From a virus, in IMG/VR virus record IMGVR_UViG_3300044638_007655, positions 1-23,106 of that record: a stretch of DNA of 23,106 nt. One strand, given 5' to 3'. Under the pieces are notes generated by a model, which did not search any database, had not been told where the DNA came from, and worked only from the letters and a program-made list of their open reading frames with translations. Position 1 is the stretch's first letter; each line of letters opens with the position of its first letter. Position numbers and translations under genes: made by a program. Shown here in pieces: positions 1 through 6,526 of this stretch.

Positions 1-419
1 TTGGTCTTGTCATGAATGAAGTAAGTCGTCGCTATGTTACCTTTGAACCAGAGATCTATGTACCTCTATGGAGAAATGCTCCAACCAATGGAGCAAAGCA
101 AGGCAGCAGTGGTGCTATTGAAAATCTTGATACGTGTATTAAATTACGTCAAGAATATTCTGGTGTTGCAAAAGAATGTTTGGATTTATATAACCGTCTA
201 TTAGCAGATGGTGTTGCACCAGAACAAGCACGATCAATTTTACCACAGGGTACATACACAGAATTCGTATGGACCGGTTCACTCTATGCATTTGCAAGAG
301 TTTATAATCTTCGTATTGACACACATGCCCAATGGGAAGTGCAAGAATTTGCTAAAGCAATTGACAAATTAATTGCTCCCCGTTTCCCAGTTTCATGGCA
401 TACTCTAACAACTAAATAA
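1..419 (+). CDS. thyX: Flavin-dependent thymidylate synthase ThyX, C-terminal part (5' end outside window)
   Basis: ThyX makes dTMP from dUMP using methylene-tetrahydrofolate, FAD and NADPH, in the cytoplasm. The reading frame is open to the window edge (first full codon at base 3), so the ATG at 12 is an internal methionine and not the start. Visible residues begin inside the family's signature, reading GLV-MNEVSRRY, the second half of the RHR...NE.S.RY motif. They continue through the YVP-WR segment and KQGS, which in the family contact dUMP and FAD. The C-terminus (FP-SWHTL) is also typical. About 139 residues are seen; the missing N-terminal part should hold the RHR residues. The next gene, nrdJ, makes deoxyribonucleotides, so the pair forms a dNTP-supply module. 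The stop codon lies 23 bases before nrdJ. Confidence 0.9.
   Translation, partial: GLVMNEVSRRYVTFEPEIYVPLWRNAPTNGAKQGSSGAIENLDTCIKLRQEYSGVAKECLDLYNRLLADGVAPEQARSILPQGTYTEFVWTGSLYAFARVYNLRIDTHAQWEVQEFAKAIDKLIAPRFPVSWHTLTTK
412..418 (+). promoter_or_regulatory. Weak late-promoter-like box CTAAATA before nrdJ
   Basis: CTAAATA overlaps the thyX stop codon (417-419) and lies 24 bases before the nrdJ ATG. A start 5 nt downstream would leave a leader of about 19 nt containing the GGAG ribosome binding site at 431-434. It may be chance, because a dNTP-synthesis gene is not expected to be late. Confidence 0.25.
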
Positions 420-442
420 AACACCCACTAGGAGTTCATTAT

Positions 443-2332
443 ATGGCAGATGCTTTAACACCGTTTCAATCTTTTATTTTTATTTCTCGTTATTCTCGTT
501 GGCTCCCTTCACAGAATCGCCGTGAGAGTTGGGACGAATGTGTAGACCGTTGGTGGAATTATTTCACCGATAAAGTTCCGTCTCTTAGTGAGAGACCCGA
601 TGTCAAAGAAGCAATTTTAAATCTTGAAGTTCTTCCTTCAATGAGAAGTTTGATGACTGCAGGTATTGCTCTTGACCACGATAATACTTGTTTGTATAAC
701 TGCTCGTATCTTCCAATTGATTCTGTTGAATCTTTTGCAGAACTCTTTGTCATTCTTATGAATGGTACTGGTACTGGGTATTCTGTAGAGCGTCAATATA
801 CCGATAAACTTCCAACTGTTGCTAACAAGATTGTAAAGAATTTTGATAAGGTGATTGTTGTAGAAGATTCGAAGGAAGGTTGGGGCGATTCGCTTAAAAC
901 ACTATTCAATGACCTATATGCTGGTAAGCACCCTAAATGGGACTTGTCAAAGGTTAGAGCCTCTGGTACACGACTTAAGACTTTTGGTGGTCGTGCTTCT
1001 GGTCCTGCTCCATTAGACAATTTATTCAAATTTTTGGTCAAGGTCTTCTACAATGCACAGGGACGCAAACTTTCTGCTTTAGAATGCCATGACACCTGCT
1101 GTGCCATTGCGAATGCCGTAATCGTGGGTGGAGTCCGTAGATCCGCTATGATCTCTCTAAGTGACCTGGGAGACCGTGAAATTGCTATGTGCAAGAGTGG
1201 TGCATGGTGGGAACAAGCCGGATTCCGGTCTTACGCTAATAATTCAGCAGTTTATCGTGGTAGACCCCCCATGGGACAGTTTCTTGAGGAGTGGACCTCT
1301 CTGTACAACTCCCACAGCGGAGAACGCGGCATGATCAATCGTAGGGCTCTACAGGAGCAAGCAGCGAAGTGGGGACGGGATGAAAACTGCGAATATGGTA
1401 CCAATCCATGTGCAGAAATTATTCTAAGACCCTTTGAATTTTGCAATCTTTCAACGGTGGTAGTTCGTATAGACGATACTGCAGCAAGCCTAAAGAAGAA
1501 GATTGAAATTGCTACTATTATTGGGACTGTGCAATCTACTTTTGTGAAATTTCCTTATCTTCGTCCTGAGTGGAAGAAGAACTGTGAAGAGGAAAGATTG
1601 CTTGGTGTTTCCATGACAGGAATTTTTGATAATAAACTTACCAGTGGTCTTGAAGGTAAGCCAAAATTAGTTCGACTTCTTGAGAATTTACGTGACCATG
1701 CAACGGCTACAAATCTCAAATGGGCAGAGAAGTTGGGTATTAATCCTAGCAAGTCAATCACTTGCGTAAAGCCAGAAGGTACTACTTCTTGCTTGGTGGA
1801 TTCAGCTTCGGGTTTACATCCACGCTATGCGGATTATTATTTCCGCAGAATACGGTTGGACAAGAAAGATCCTTTATATAACTTGATGAAGGATCAAGGA
1901 GTCCCCTGCGAGGATGATGTGATAAACCCAACTTCTACTGCCGTATTTACTTTTGCAATGAAGGCTCCTCGTGGTACTGTTACTACAGAAGATCTTCGTG
2001 CACTTGACCATCTTGATCTGTGGAAAACATATCAAGAGCATTACTGTCATCACAAGCCTTCCGTTACTGTCAACTATAAGGATAGTGAATTCCTTGAAGT
2101 AGGTAATTGGTTGTGGGAGAACTTTGATGTTGCAACAGGTATTGCATTCTTACCGGGTGGTGATAATCATACATATGCTCAGGCACCGTTCGAGCAAATT
2201 GATTCTGCAACATATGCAGCACATCCAAAGGTCAAGGTTAACTTCAATGATCTCATGAAGTATGAGTCAGAAGATAATACAGAAGTTGGTAAGGAGTTTG
2301 CCTGTACTGCAGGTGGATGTCAGATAGTGTAA
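443..2332 (+). CDS. nrdJ: Adenosylcobalamin-dependent (class II) ribonucleotide reductase
   Basis: Reduces ribonucleotides to deoxyribonucleotides using a cobalamin-generated thiyl radical; it needs no oxygen and no second subunit. The 629 residues carry the full cysteine set known from the Lactobacillus leichmannii enzyme (C119, C408, C419, C731, C736). These are a first cysteine at C83 or C87, the NPCAE radical loop with N321, C323 and E325, a partner C334 exactly 11 residues after C323, and a C-terminal C621-x4-C626 pair (CTAGGC) that passes electrons from thioredoxin or glutaredoxin. KPEGTTS (443-449) is the phosphate-binding loop region. The protein is about 110 residues shorter than the 739-residue Lactobacillus enzyme, and some of the loss lies between the first and radical cysteines. 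The start is supported by GGAG at 431-434. It lies between thyX and tRNA-Asn. B12 must come from the host or the environment. Confidence 0.95.
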   Translation: MADALTPFQSFIFISRYSRWLPSQNRRESWDECVDRWWNYFTDKVPSLSERPDVKEAILNLEVLPSMRSLMTAGIALDHDNTCLYNCSYLPIDSVESFAELFVILMNGTGTGYSVERQYTDKLPTVANKIVKNFDKVIVVEDSKEGWGDSLKTLFNDLYAGKHPKWDLSKVRASGTRLKTFGGRASGPAPLDNLFKFLVKVFYNAQGRKLSALECHDTCCAIANAVIVGGVRRSAMISLSDLGDREIAMCKSGAWWEQAGFRSYANNSAVYRGRPPMGQFLEEWTSLYNSHSGERGMINRRALQEQAAKWGRDENCEYGTNPCAEIILRPFEFCNLSTVVVRIDDTAASLKKKIEIATIIGTVQSTFVKFPYLRPEWKKNCEEERLLGVSMTGIFDNKLTSGLEGKPKLVRLLENLRDHATATNLKWAEKLGINPSKSITCVKPEGTTSCLVDSASGLHPRYADYYFRRIRLDKKDPLYNLMKDQGVPCEDDVINPTSTAVFTFAMKAPRGTVTTEDLRALDHLDLWKTYQEHYCHHKPSVTVNYKDSEFLEVGNWLWENFDVATGIAFLPGGDNHTYAQAPFEQIDSATYAAHPKVKVNFNDLMKYESEDNTEVGKEFACTAGGCQIV

Positions 2333-2339
2333 ATCAAGT

Positions 2340-2412
2340 TCTTCGGTAGCTCAGTGGTAGTAGCATTCGCCTGTTAAGCGAAATGTCGCTGGTTCGATCC
2401 CAGCCCGAGGAG
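2340..2412 (+). tRNA. tRNA-Asn (anticodon GTT)
   Basis: A full cloverleaf can be drawn: a 7-bp acceptor stem (TCTTCGG with CCGAGGA, one G-U pair), a D arm of three pairs, a perfect 5-bp anticodon stem (TTCGC/GCGAA) around loop CTGTTAA, variable loop ATGTC, and a perfect T stem (GCTGG/CCAGC) with loop TTCGATC. The anticodon is GTT. The discriminator base is G, as expected for tRNA-Asn. CCA is not encoded. It starts 8 bases after the nrdJ stop and is followed by a terminator, so it is probably cotranscribed with nrdJ. Confidence 0.95.
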
Positions 2413-2432
2413 TTTCAAAATCTGTAATAATT

Positions 2433-2454
2433 AATCCCCGCAAGGGGATTTTTT
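2433..2454 (+). terminator. Rho-independent terminator after tRNA-Asn
   Basis: A 7-bp hairpin, AATCCCC, loop GCAA, GGGGATT, is followed by a T run (TTTT after the stem). It closes the thyX-nrdJ-tRNA unit and separates it from the protease gene. Confidence 0.85.
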
Positions 2455-2457
2455 ATT

Positions 2458-2464
2458 CTAAATA
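2458..2464 (+). promoter_or_regulatory. T4-type late promoter box CTAAATA for the protease
   Basis: CTAAATA ends 8 bases before the ATG at 2473. It is one of a repeated set of TATAAATA-like boxes in front of genes without a Shine-Dalgarno sequence, and it lies just after a terminator, where a new promoter is expected. Confidence 0.6.
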
Positions 2465-2472
2465 TTAATGCC

Positions 2473-3270
2473 ATGAGTATGAGGGCTTTAATCCTCGCAC
2501 TGTGTCTGGCGACAAGCACTGCTTGCAATAGCATATCCTGCTCCCAAAAATTCGACGAACCGGAACAGAACAAAACACCAGGAGTAGCGGGAGTTCCCTC
2601 ATTTCTTTTGGATTCATCGAAGTACGATTCCATCGAACATGACGAGAATGACCGCTACTCCTGTGTAGGTGCTTTAGTTACACAACATGTTGATATAATA
2701 GGTTCAGCAGTTTTAATTCATCCAAGAGCAATACTAAGTGCCAGACATTGCTTTAGTGATCCTGATAATTTTCCTTGTTATTTCTGGACACACAGTGGAC
2801 AACTAGTAAGAATTATAAAAGTAATTACTAAAGAACCATATTATAGTGGAATGTTAATCAATGATATTGTTATTTGCATTCTTGATACCGATTGTATTGA
2901 ACCACCAACAAATCTTATAAAAACAACTTTTGAATTGGTTCCTGGTGAATCTCTAATCACTGTTGGGTGGAGTCTAGGTTATAAAAAAGTAAGTGAAAAA
3001 GGTGTGATGAGTTACTATGGAAGTTTGATTGAAGACAATGGTCAGATTATGAGAATGCTTGCAAATAAAGGATCAATATATTTTGGTGATTCCGGTGGTG
3101 GTGTATTTGAAGATAATGGTAAGTTAGCAGGTATAATTGATTTTATGAGTATTGACCCAGAAACACAATCTGTTGTAGACAATGGTGCTGCAAAGATTGA
3201 TTATTATTATCCATGGATAGATATTGTTATGAAACAAGAAGTCTGTGACTGGCCTTGGTTTTCGGAATAA
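2473..3270 (+). CDS. Secreted trypsin-like (S1 family) serine protease, possible lipoprotein
   Basis: Predicted endopeptidase outside the cytoplasm. The N-terminus has a short basic start, a hydrophobic stretch (ALILALCLA, 5-13) and then STAC, which gives either a weak lipobox with C18 or an ordinary signal peptide cleavage. The chymotrypsin-fold triad is readable: LSARHC (H92, the TAAHC position), NDIVICIL (D131) and YFGDSGGGVF (S207 in GDSGG). Several further cysteines could form disulfides, which fits export. At 265 residues it is near the usual length for a secreted S1 enzyme. It stands alone between a terminator and a RuvC-like gene and has its own late box, so it looks like an added cargo gene. 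M3 (2479) is an alternative start. The substrate is unknown; lysis, envelope modification or virion processing are possible. The S1 assignment is firm. Confidence 0.85.
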   Translation: MSMRALILALCLATSTACNSISCSQKFDEPEQNKTPGVAGVPSFLLDSSKYDSIEHDENDRYSCVGALVTQHVDIIGSAVLIHPRAILSARHCFSDPDNFPCYFWTHSGQLVRIIKVITKEPYYSGMLINDIVICILDTDCIEPPTNLIKTTFELVPGESLITVGWSLGYKKVSEKGVMSYYGSLIEDNGQIMRMLANKGSIYFGDSGGGVFEDNGKLAGIIDFMSIDPETQSVVDNGAAKIDYYYPWIDIVMKQEVCDWPWFSE

Positions 3271-3273
3271 ATA
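3267..3273 (+). promoter_or_regulatory. Late promoter box ATAAATA overlapping the protease stop
   Basis: The box contains the TAA stop codon (3268-3270) of the protease. By the T4 rule transcription would start near 3279, downstream of the ATG at 3277, which favours the ATG at 3286 as the translation start of the next gene. Confidence 0.55.
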
Positions 3274-3285
3274 TCCATGTACCAT

Positions 3286-3825
3286 ATGTTAATAGGAATC
3301 GATTATTCTATCACTTGCCCTTGCTTATGTTTATTTGATGAACGCAAGGCATTTAAATTTGATAATTGTTTTTTCTATTATCTAACCAATATTAAAAAAT
3401 ATGCTGATAAGATTGCACCAAATATTACTGGTGAATCATTTCAGGAATACGTACAAGACGTAGATCGATTTGACACAATATCAGAATGGGCAACCAATCT
3501 TTGCATTGGTGCTGCTGATGTTGGTATGGAAGGTTATGCATATGGTGCTAAAGGTAGAGTATTTAATTTAGCCGAGAACATGGGTCTTCTCAAATACAAG
3601 CTCTACAAGCACGCCATTCCTGTAACCATCGTAGAGCCATCTAAGGTCAAGAAGTGCGCCACAGGCAAAGGTAACGCCGATAAACAGGTAATGTATGAGA
3701 CCTTCAGCAAAGAAACAAACACTGATTTAAAATCAATGTTTGGTCAGAAAACTTTAAGTAATCCTGTTACAGATGTAATTGACAGTTACTATGTTTTAAA
3801 GGCTTTGATAGAATCTAAAAATTAA
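3286..3825 (+). CDS. RuvC-like Holliday junction resolvase / RNase H-fold nuclease
   Basis: Predicted structure-specific DNA nuclease for resolving branched DNA during recombination or before packaging. It has the RuvC-type acidic set, numbering from the ATG at 3277: LIGIDYS (D9) on the first strand, GMEGYAYG (E85), and a closing DVIDSYYVLKAL with D166 and D169. That DxxD spacing matches E. coli D138/D141. VEPSKVKK and the following GKGNADK resemble the basic DNA-binding part of the family. I chose the ATG at 3286 (179 residues) because RuvC proteins start only a few residues before the first strand and because the late box suggests transcription starts after 3277; the ATG at 3277 would add three residues. 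Its stop overlaps the convergent FmdB-like gene by 4 bases. It replaces the unrelated endonuclease VII used by T4 itself. Confidence 0.8.
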   Translation: MLIGIDYSITCPCLCLFDERKAFKFDNCFFYYLTNIKKYADKIAPNITGESFQEYVQDVDRFDTISEWATNLCIGAADVGMEGYAYGAKGRVFNLAENMGLLKYKLYKHAIPVTIVEPSKVKKCATGKGNADKQVMYETFSKETNTDLKSMFGQKTLSNPVTDVIDSYYVLKALIESKN

Positions 3826-4127
3826 CGTAGTCTTCTAACAGCATTAGAATTTAGACTGTTGTCCAATTTTTCATGAAATCTCTTTGGAACTTGACCATTG
3901 GATTTAATCTTATCAATAACTTCTTTGAATTGACTACCCATGGCTTTTGTTGGAGTAAGTGTAGCATCTGCCATTAAGATTGGCTTGCTTTCACCCCAAT
4001 TTCTAAAAACCTTTTTCTTATTGCATTTTGGACAAGGTTTCTTTAATGGAATGTCTCTATCTGATAAATTTAATATTTCATCAAATCCATGATCACAATT
4101 TTCACACTTAAAAGCATAATTGGGCAT
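3822..4127 (-). CDS. FmdB-type zinc-ribbon protein
   Basis: A 101-residue protein that starts MPNYAFKCENC, the standard opening of FmdB-family zinc ribbons. It has two metal-binding pairs, C8-x2-C11 and C32-x2-C35, separated by a DRDIPLKKP linker. The remaining two thirds are charged and end NAVRRLR. Family members are called putative regulators, but no activity is established. It is coupled to the HNH gene upstream on the same strand: the HNH stop and this ATG share one base (TAATG). Its own stop overlaps the RuvC-like gene tail to tail. A role as a zinc-dependent DNA or protein adaptor is only a guess. Confidence 0.75.
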   Translation of the reverse strand: MPNYAFKCENCDHGFDEILNLSDRDIPLKKPCPKCNKKKVFRNWGESKPILMADATLTPTKAMGSQFKEVIDKIKSNGQVPKRFHEKLDNSLNSNAVRRLR

Positions 4128-4657
4128 TATTTTTTCTTTCTAAAGGTAATTAGCATAGATTCAAACAAGAATCCATAGGAAGGTTCTTTTGGTTTATTTT
4201 TTAAAACCATTTGTGCTTCTTTTGGGGTTTTACTTCCTTTAAACAAATTACATGCTCTACACGATGCTACCATATTCACCCATGAAGATGCTCCACCTTT
4301 AGAGGTAGGTATAATGTGGTCAATAGTAGCATCTTTGTTATTCATTTCTTTTCCACAATATTGGCAGCAATACAAATCTCTTCTTAAAATATTCTGCCTA
4401 GATGCAGCAGCTTTTTTAAAGGGTAATTTTACATAATATTTTAAAATTAAAATTTTAGGAATTTTGATAGTCTTAGATACAGAGACTACTTCAATAAATT
4501 CATCTGAGGTATCGCCCCAAACTTTGTCTCGGCTGATCAATTTAAAGGCTTTACTAATGGTAATGATATTAAGCGGTGTACTATCTTGGTTTAACAAGAG
4601 GACCTGTTTATTCATACCTTTTAAGTATTTATAGAAATCTAAATATTTCATAGCCAT
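4127..4657 (-). CDS. HNH endonuclease with zinc-binding cysteines
   Basis: A DNA endonuclease of the stand-alone HNH family common in bacteria. It has an N-terminal VLLLNQDSTPLNI module (19-31), then RRDLYCCQYCG (C98, C101), TIDHIIPTSKGG with catalytic H114, WVNMVASCRACN (N128, C133, C136) and KGSKTPKEA. Both CxxC pairs should hold a structural zinc and H114 activates water, by family knowledge. The first 14 residues precede the region conserved in the family, and M15 (ATG at 4615) has a perfect TATAAATA 10 bases upstream, so a shorter 162-residue product is likely at late times. The ATG at 4657 has a sigma70-like promoter upstream. The start codon overlaps that of the divergent gene in CCATGG. 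It could be a homing nuclease or a DNA-processing enzyme. Confidence 0.85.
   Translation of the reverse strand: MAMKYLDFYKYLKGMNKQVLLLNQDSTPLNIITISKAFKLISRDKVWGDTSDEFIEVVSVSKTIKIPKILILKYYVKLPFKKAAASRQNILRRDLYCCQYCGKEMNNKDATIDHIIPTSKGGASSWVNMVASCRACNLFKGSKTPKEAQMVLKNKPKEPSYGFLFESMLITFRKKK
4626..4633 (-). promoter_or_regulatory. Perfect late promoter box TATAAATA inside the HNH gene start
   Basis: On the minus strand TATAAATA ends 10 bases before the ATG at 4615, with AAAGG between. It would drive a short form of the HNH protein starting at M15, where family homology begins. Confidence 0.5.
4639..4645 (+). promoter_or_regulatory. Late promoter box CTAAATA for the 622-residue protein
   Basis: CTAAATA ends 10 bases before the plus-strand ATG at 4656 and lies within the N-terminal codons of the divergent HNH gene. 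No Shine-Dalgarno sequence is present. Confidence 0.5.
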
Positions 4658-6524
4658 GGATAATAAACAAGATAGACTATTTTACTGGGAAGTCAAGGAT
4701 TTTTTAACCAAAACAAAGAATCCGGACATCAATTCTGTTAAACGTGCATCAACCTTAAAGGAAGACATTACAAAAGTTATGTCATTAAATTCTCCTTTTT
4801 ATGTTGAGAAAGACTTGGTACAACCACGTATCTCAGATGATATAAGAAATAGTGTATTACCACTCATTGCTTTGAATGAAAGTTTTATTCAAAAAGCAAC
4901 TCCAAGAAATGTTGGATCGTCTCCTAACATTACATCTAATTTATTTAACTTAACAGAAGCACCAGCACAATCATTTGGCTCATTGGGTGGCGGTGCGTCA
5001 TCAAGTGGTTCTACAAGACGTAGACCAGAAGATGAGCGTCCAGCTTGGAGAGATCGTGATCCAAGAAATGAAGAAAAATATCAAGAAAATCTAAAAAAAC
5101 AAACTGAATTAAAAACAAAACGTGAAGATAAGGTAAAAGAGCTTGATTCTTATAAACAACAGGGTCCAACTGATCCTTCTGAGCGTGGTAGAATGCAAGC
5201 AACTCGTATAGCAGATGTTATTTCCAGAACATCTGCTCAAGATCCTTCTACATTAAGTGCTAAAGATGCTGGTGAATTAGCATTAGCCAAAATAATGATG
5301 AGAGGTGGAGATTTATCAAAAGCTAATGCTGAGTTAGAAACAACTGTTAGAAGTAAAGTTGCAGGTATGCAGGGTAAACCAGCTCTTTCTTCGGAGCTTT
5401 CTAGTAATATTAGTAGTTTCCAACAGGAAGATGACATTGCTGCTCTTGCTGCTGCAAAGAAAACTCCAGAAGAAGCTGCAAAAGAAGCAGCTGCCCGTAC
5501 TCGAAGTAAAGCCTATTTTGATTCTGATACTGAATCATCATTTGCTTCATCCAGAGACGCTACTCAAAGAGATGTAACACAAAGAGAGCAACAAAATCGT
5601 GCAGATGCTGCTCAACAAGCTTCTGATCGTAAAGAAAAAATGCAGAATGTCAAGATTCAAGGTACTAACATGACTTACGGTGAGTTCAAGTCAAATACTG
5701 GTAGAGATTATGATGCTACTAATAGAGAAGACAGTTCATTAGTAATCAAACAAGCTGGAGCTATGGGTGGAAGATATAGTTCAGCAGAAGCTAGAGATCT
5801 TGCTGGGTCAACCGATAGCATGATAAACATGCAAAGATCTGCAAATGATGCACGAGTAGCTGAAGGTGGTAGGCTCACACGTCAAATGGATCGGTCTGCC
5901 CAAGAACTAAGTGATTTCCAAAATAATCCAGAAATTCGAGCACGAGAGATTGCTAAAGATAAAGCTTCTGTGATGCCACAGGTAATGGCTCAAATTAATA
6001 AAGAAAAAGTACAACAAGGTTCTTTAGAGAATCAAGGAAGATTACAAGCTGCTGCAGACAAAGAAACTGCACTCAAAGCATCTCTACAAAAAAATAGTAC
6101 TAGAATACCATCTCTATTTGAACCTGGTATCATGGGTCCACCAAAACCAAAAGTACCATTTATGTTAGGTGGTACTGAGCAAAGAGCAGCCCCAGAACCA
6201 TTCTTACCAACTCCAACTGGTGGTGATAATGCTAACCTTGCTGCTGGTAGAGCTGATGTAAGAGCAAGAGAACAAAATCAAAAAAATTTAGATGCTCAAG
6301 CTACACAGGCTAGAAAAAGAGAACAAGAAAAACGGCAACAAAGAGCAGTACCCGGAAAAGCTGGTGATGCAGATGTAGCTGGTCCAGTACAGCCAGCTGA
6401 ATATGGAACATCATTATTGTCAGATATTATGAACTCAGGTACATCAACTACTTCTAGACCTGCAGTTGCTCCTGGAAGCCCTAAAGATATTGAAGATCAA
6501 CTTAAACGTCTTAGAGGACAATAA
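4656..6524 (+). CDS. Large low-complexity, charged protein, probably virion-associated
   Basis: Not recognised as a named family. It has 622 residues. The first hundred are moderately ordered, then the chain is rich in Gln, Ala, Ser, Arg and Glu, with a Gly/Ser segment (SLGGGASSSGS, about 109-119), a charged stretch (EDERPAWRDRDPRNEEKY) and long helical, probably coiled or disordered runs. It ends IEDQLKRLRGQ. Two candidate prohead-protease sites of the T4 type (L-x-E before a small residue) are visible: ALNE|S at 75 and NLTE|A at 101. It is followed two bases later by another large low-complexity gene with a GAGG ribosome binding site, so the two are an operon. A scaffold, internal head protein or ejected protein would fit; none is shown. 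Confidence 0.7.
   Translation: MDNKQDRLFYWEVKDFLTKTKNPDINSVKRASTLKEDITKVMSLNSPFYVEKDLVQPRISDDIRNSVLPLIALNESFIQKATPRNVGSSPNITSNLFNLTEAPAQSFGSLGGGASSSGSTRRRPEDERPAWRDRDPRNEEKYQENLKKQTELKTKREDKVKELDSYKQQGPTDPSERGRMQATRIADVISRTSAQDPSTLSAKDAGELALAKIMMRGGDLSKANAELETTVRSKVAGMQGKPALSSELSSNISSFQQEDDIAALAAAKKTPEEAAKEAAARTRSKAYFDSDTESSFASSRDATQRDVTQREQQNRADAAQQASDRKEKMQNVKIQGTNMTYGEFKSNTGRDYDATNREDSSLVIKQAGAMGGRYSSAEARDLAGSTDSMINMQRSANDARVAEGGRLTRQMDRSAQELSDFQNNPEIRAREIAKDKASVMPQVMAQINKEKVQQGSLENQGRLQAAADKETALKASLQKNSTRIPSLFEPGIMGPPKPKVPFMLGGTEQRAAPEPFLPTPTGGDNANLAAGRADVRAREQNQKNLDAQATQARKREQEKRQQRAVPGKAGDADVAGPVQPAEYGTSLLSDIMNSGTSTTSRPAVAPGSPKDIEDQLKRLRGQ
4669..4696 (-). promoter_or_regulatory. Sigma70-like promoter for the HNH-FmdB pair
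   Basis: On the minus strand TTGACT is followed after 16 bases by TATCTT, then 11 bases to the ATG at 4657. It shares the TTGACN and 16-base spacing of the three minus-strand promoters near 17 kb and would leave a leader of only about 5 bases. It lies inside the coding sequence of the divergent gene. Confidence 0.5.
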
Positions 6525-6526
6525 TA

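Noticed and set aside
361-388. TTGACA inside thyX as a promoter for nrdJ
   Set aside because: No -10-like hexamer occurs 16-18 bases downstream.
2340-2412. tRNA-Asn as a prophage attachment site
   Set aside because: No integrase, no second copy of the tRNA 3' end and no other temperate gene is visible; it looks like an ordinary phage-encoded tRNA.
2415-2633. Minus-strand open frame opposite the start of the protease gene
   Set aside because: It runs through the tRNA-Asn terminator and opposite the protease signal peptide, with no ribosome binding site, promoter or recognisable protein pattern.
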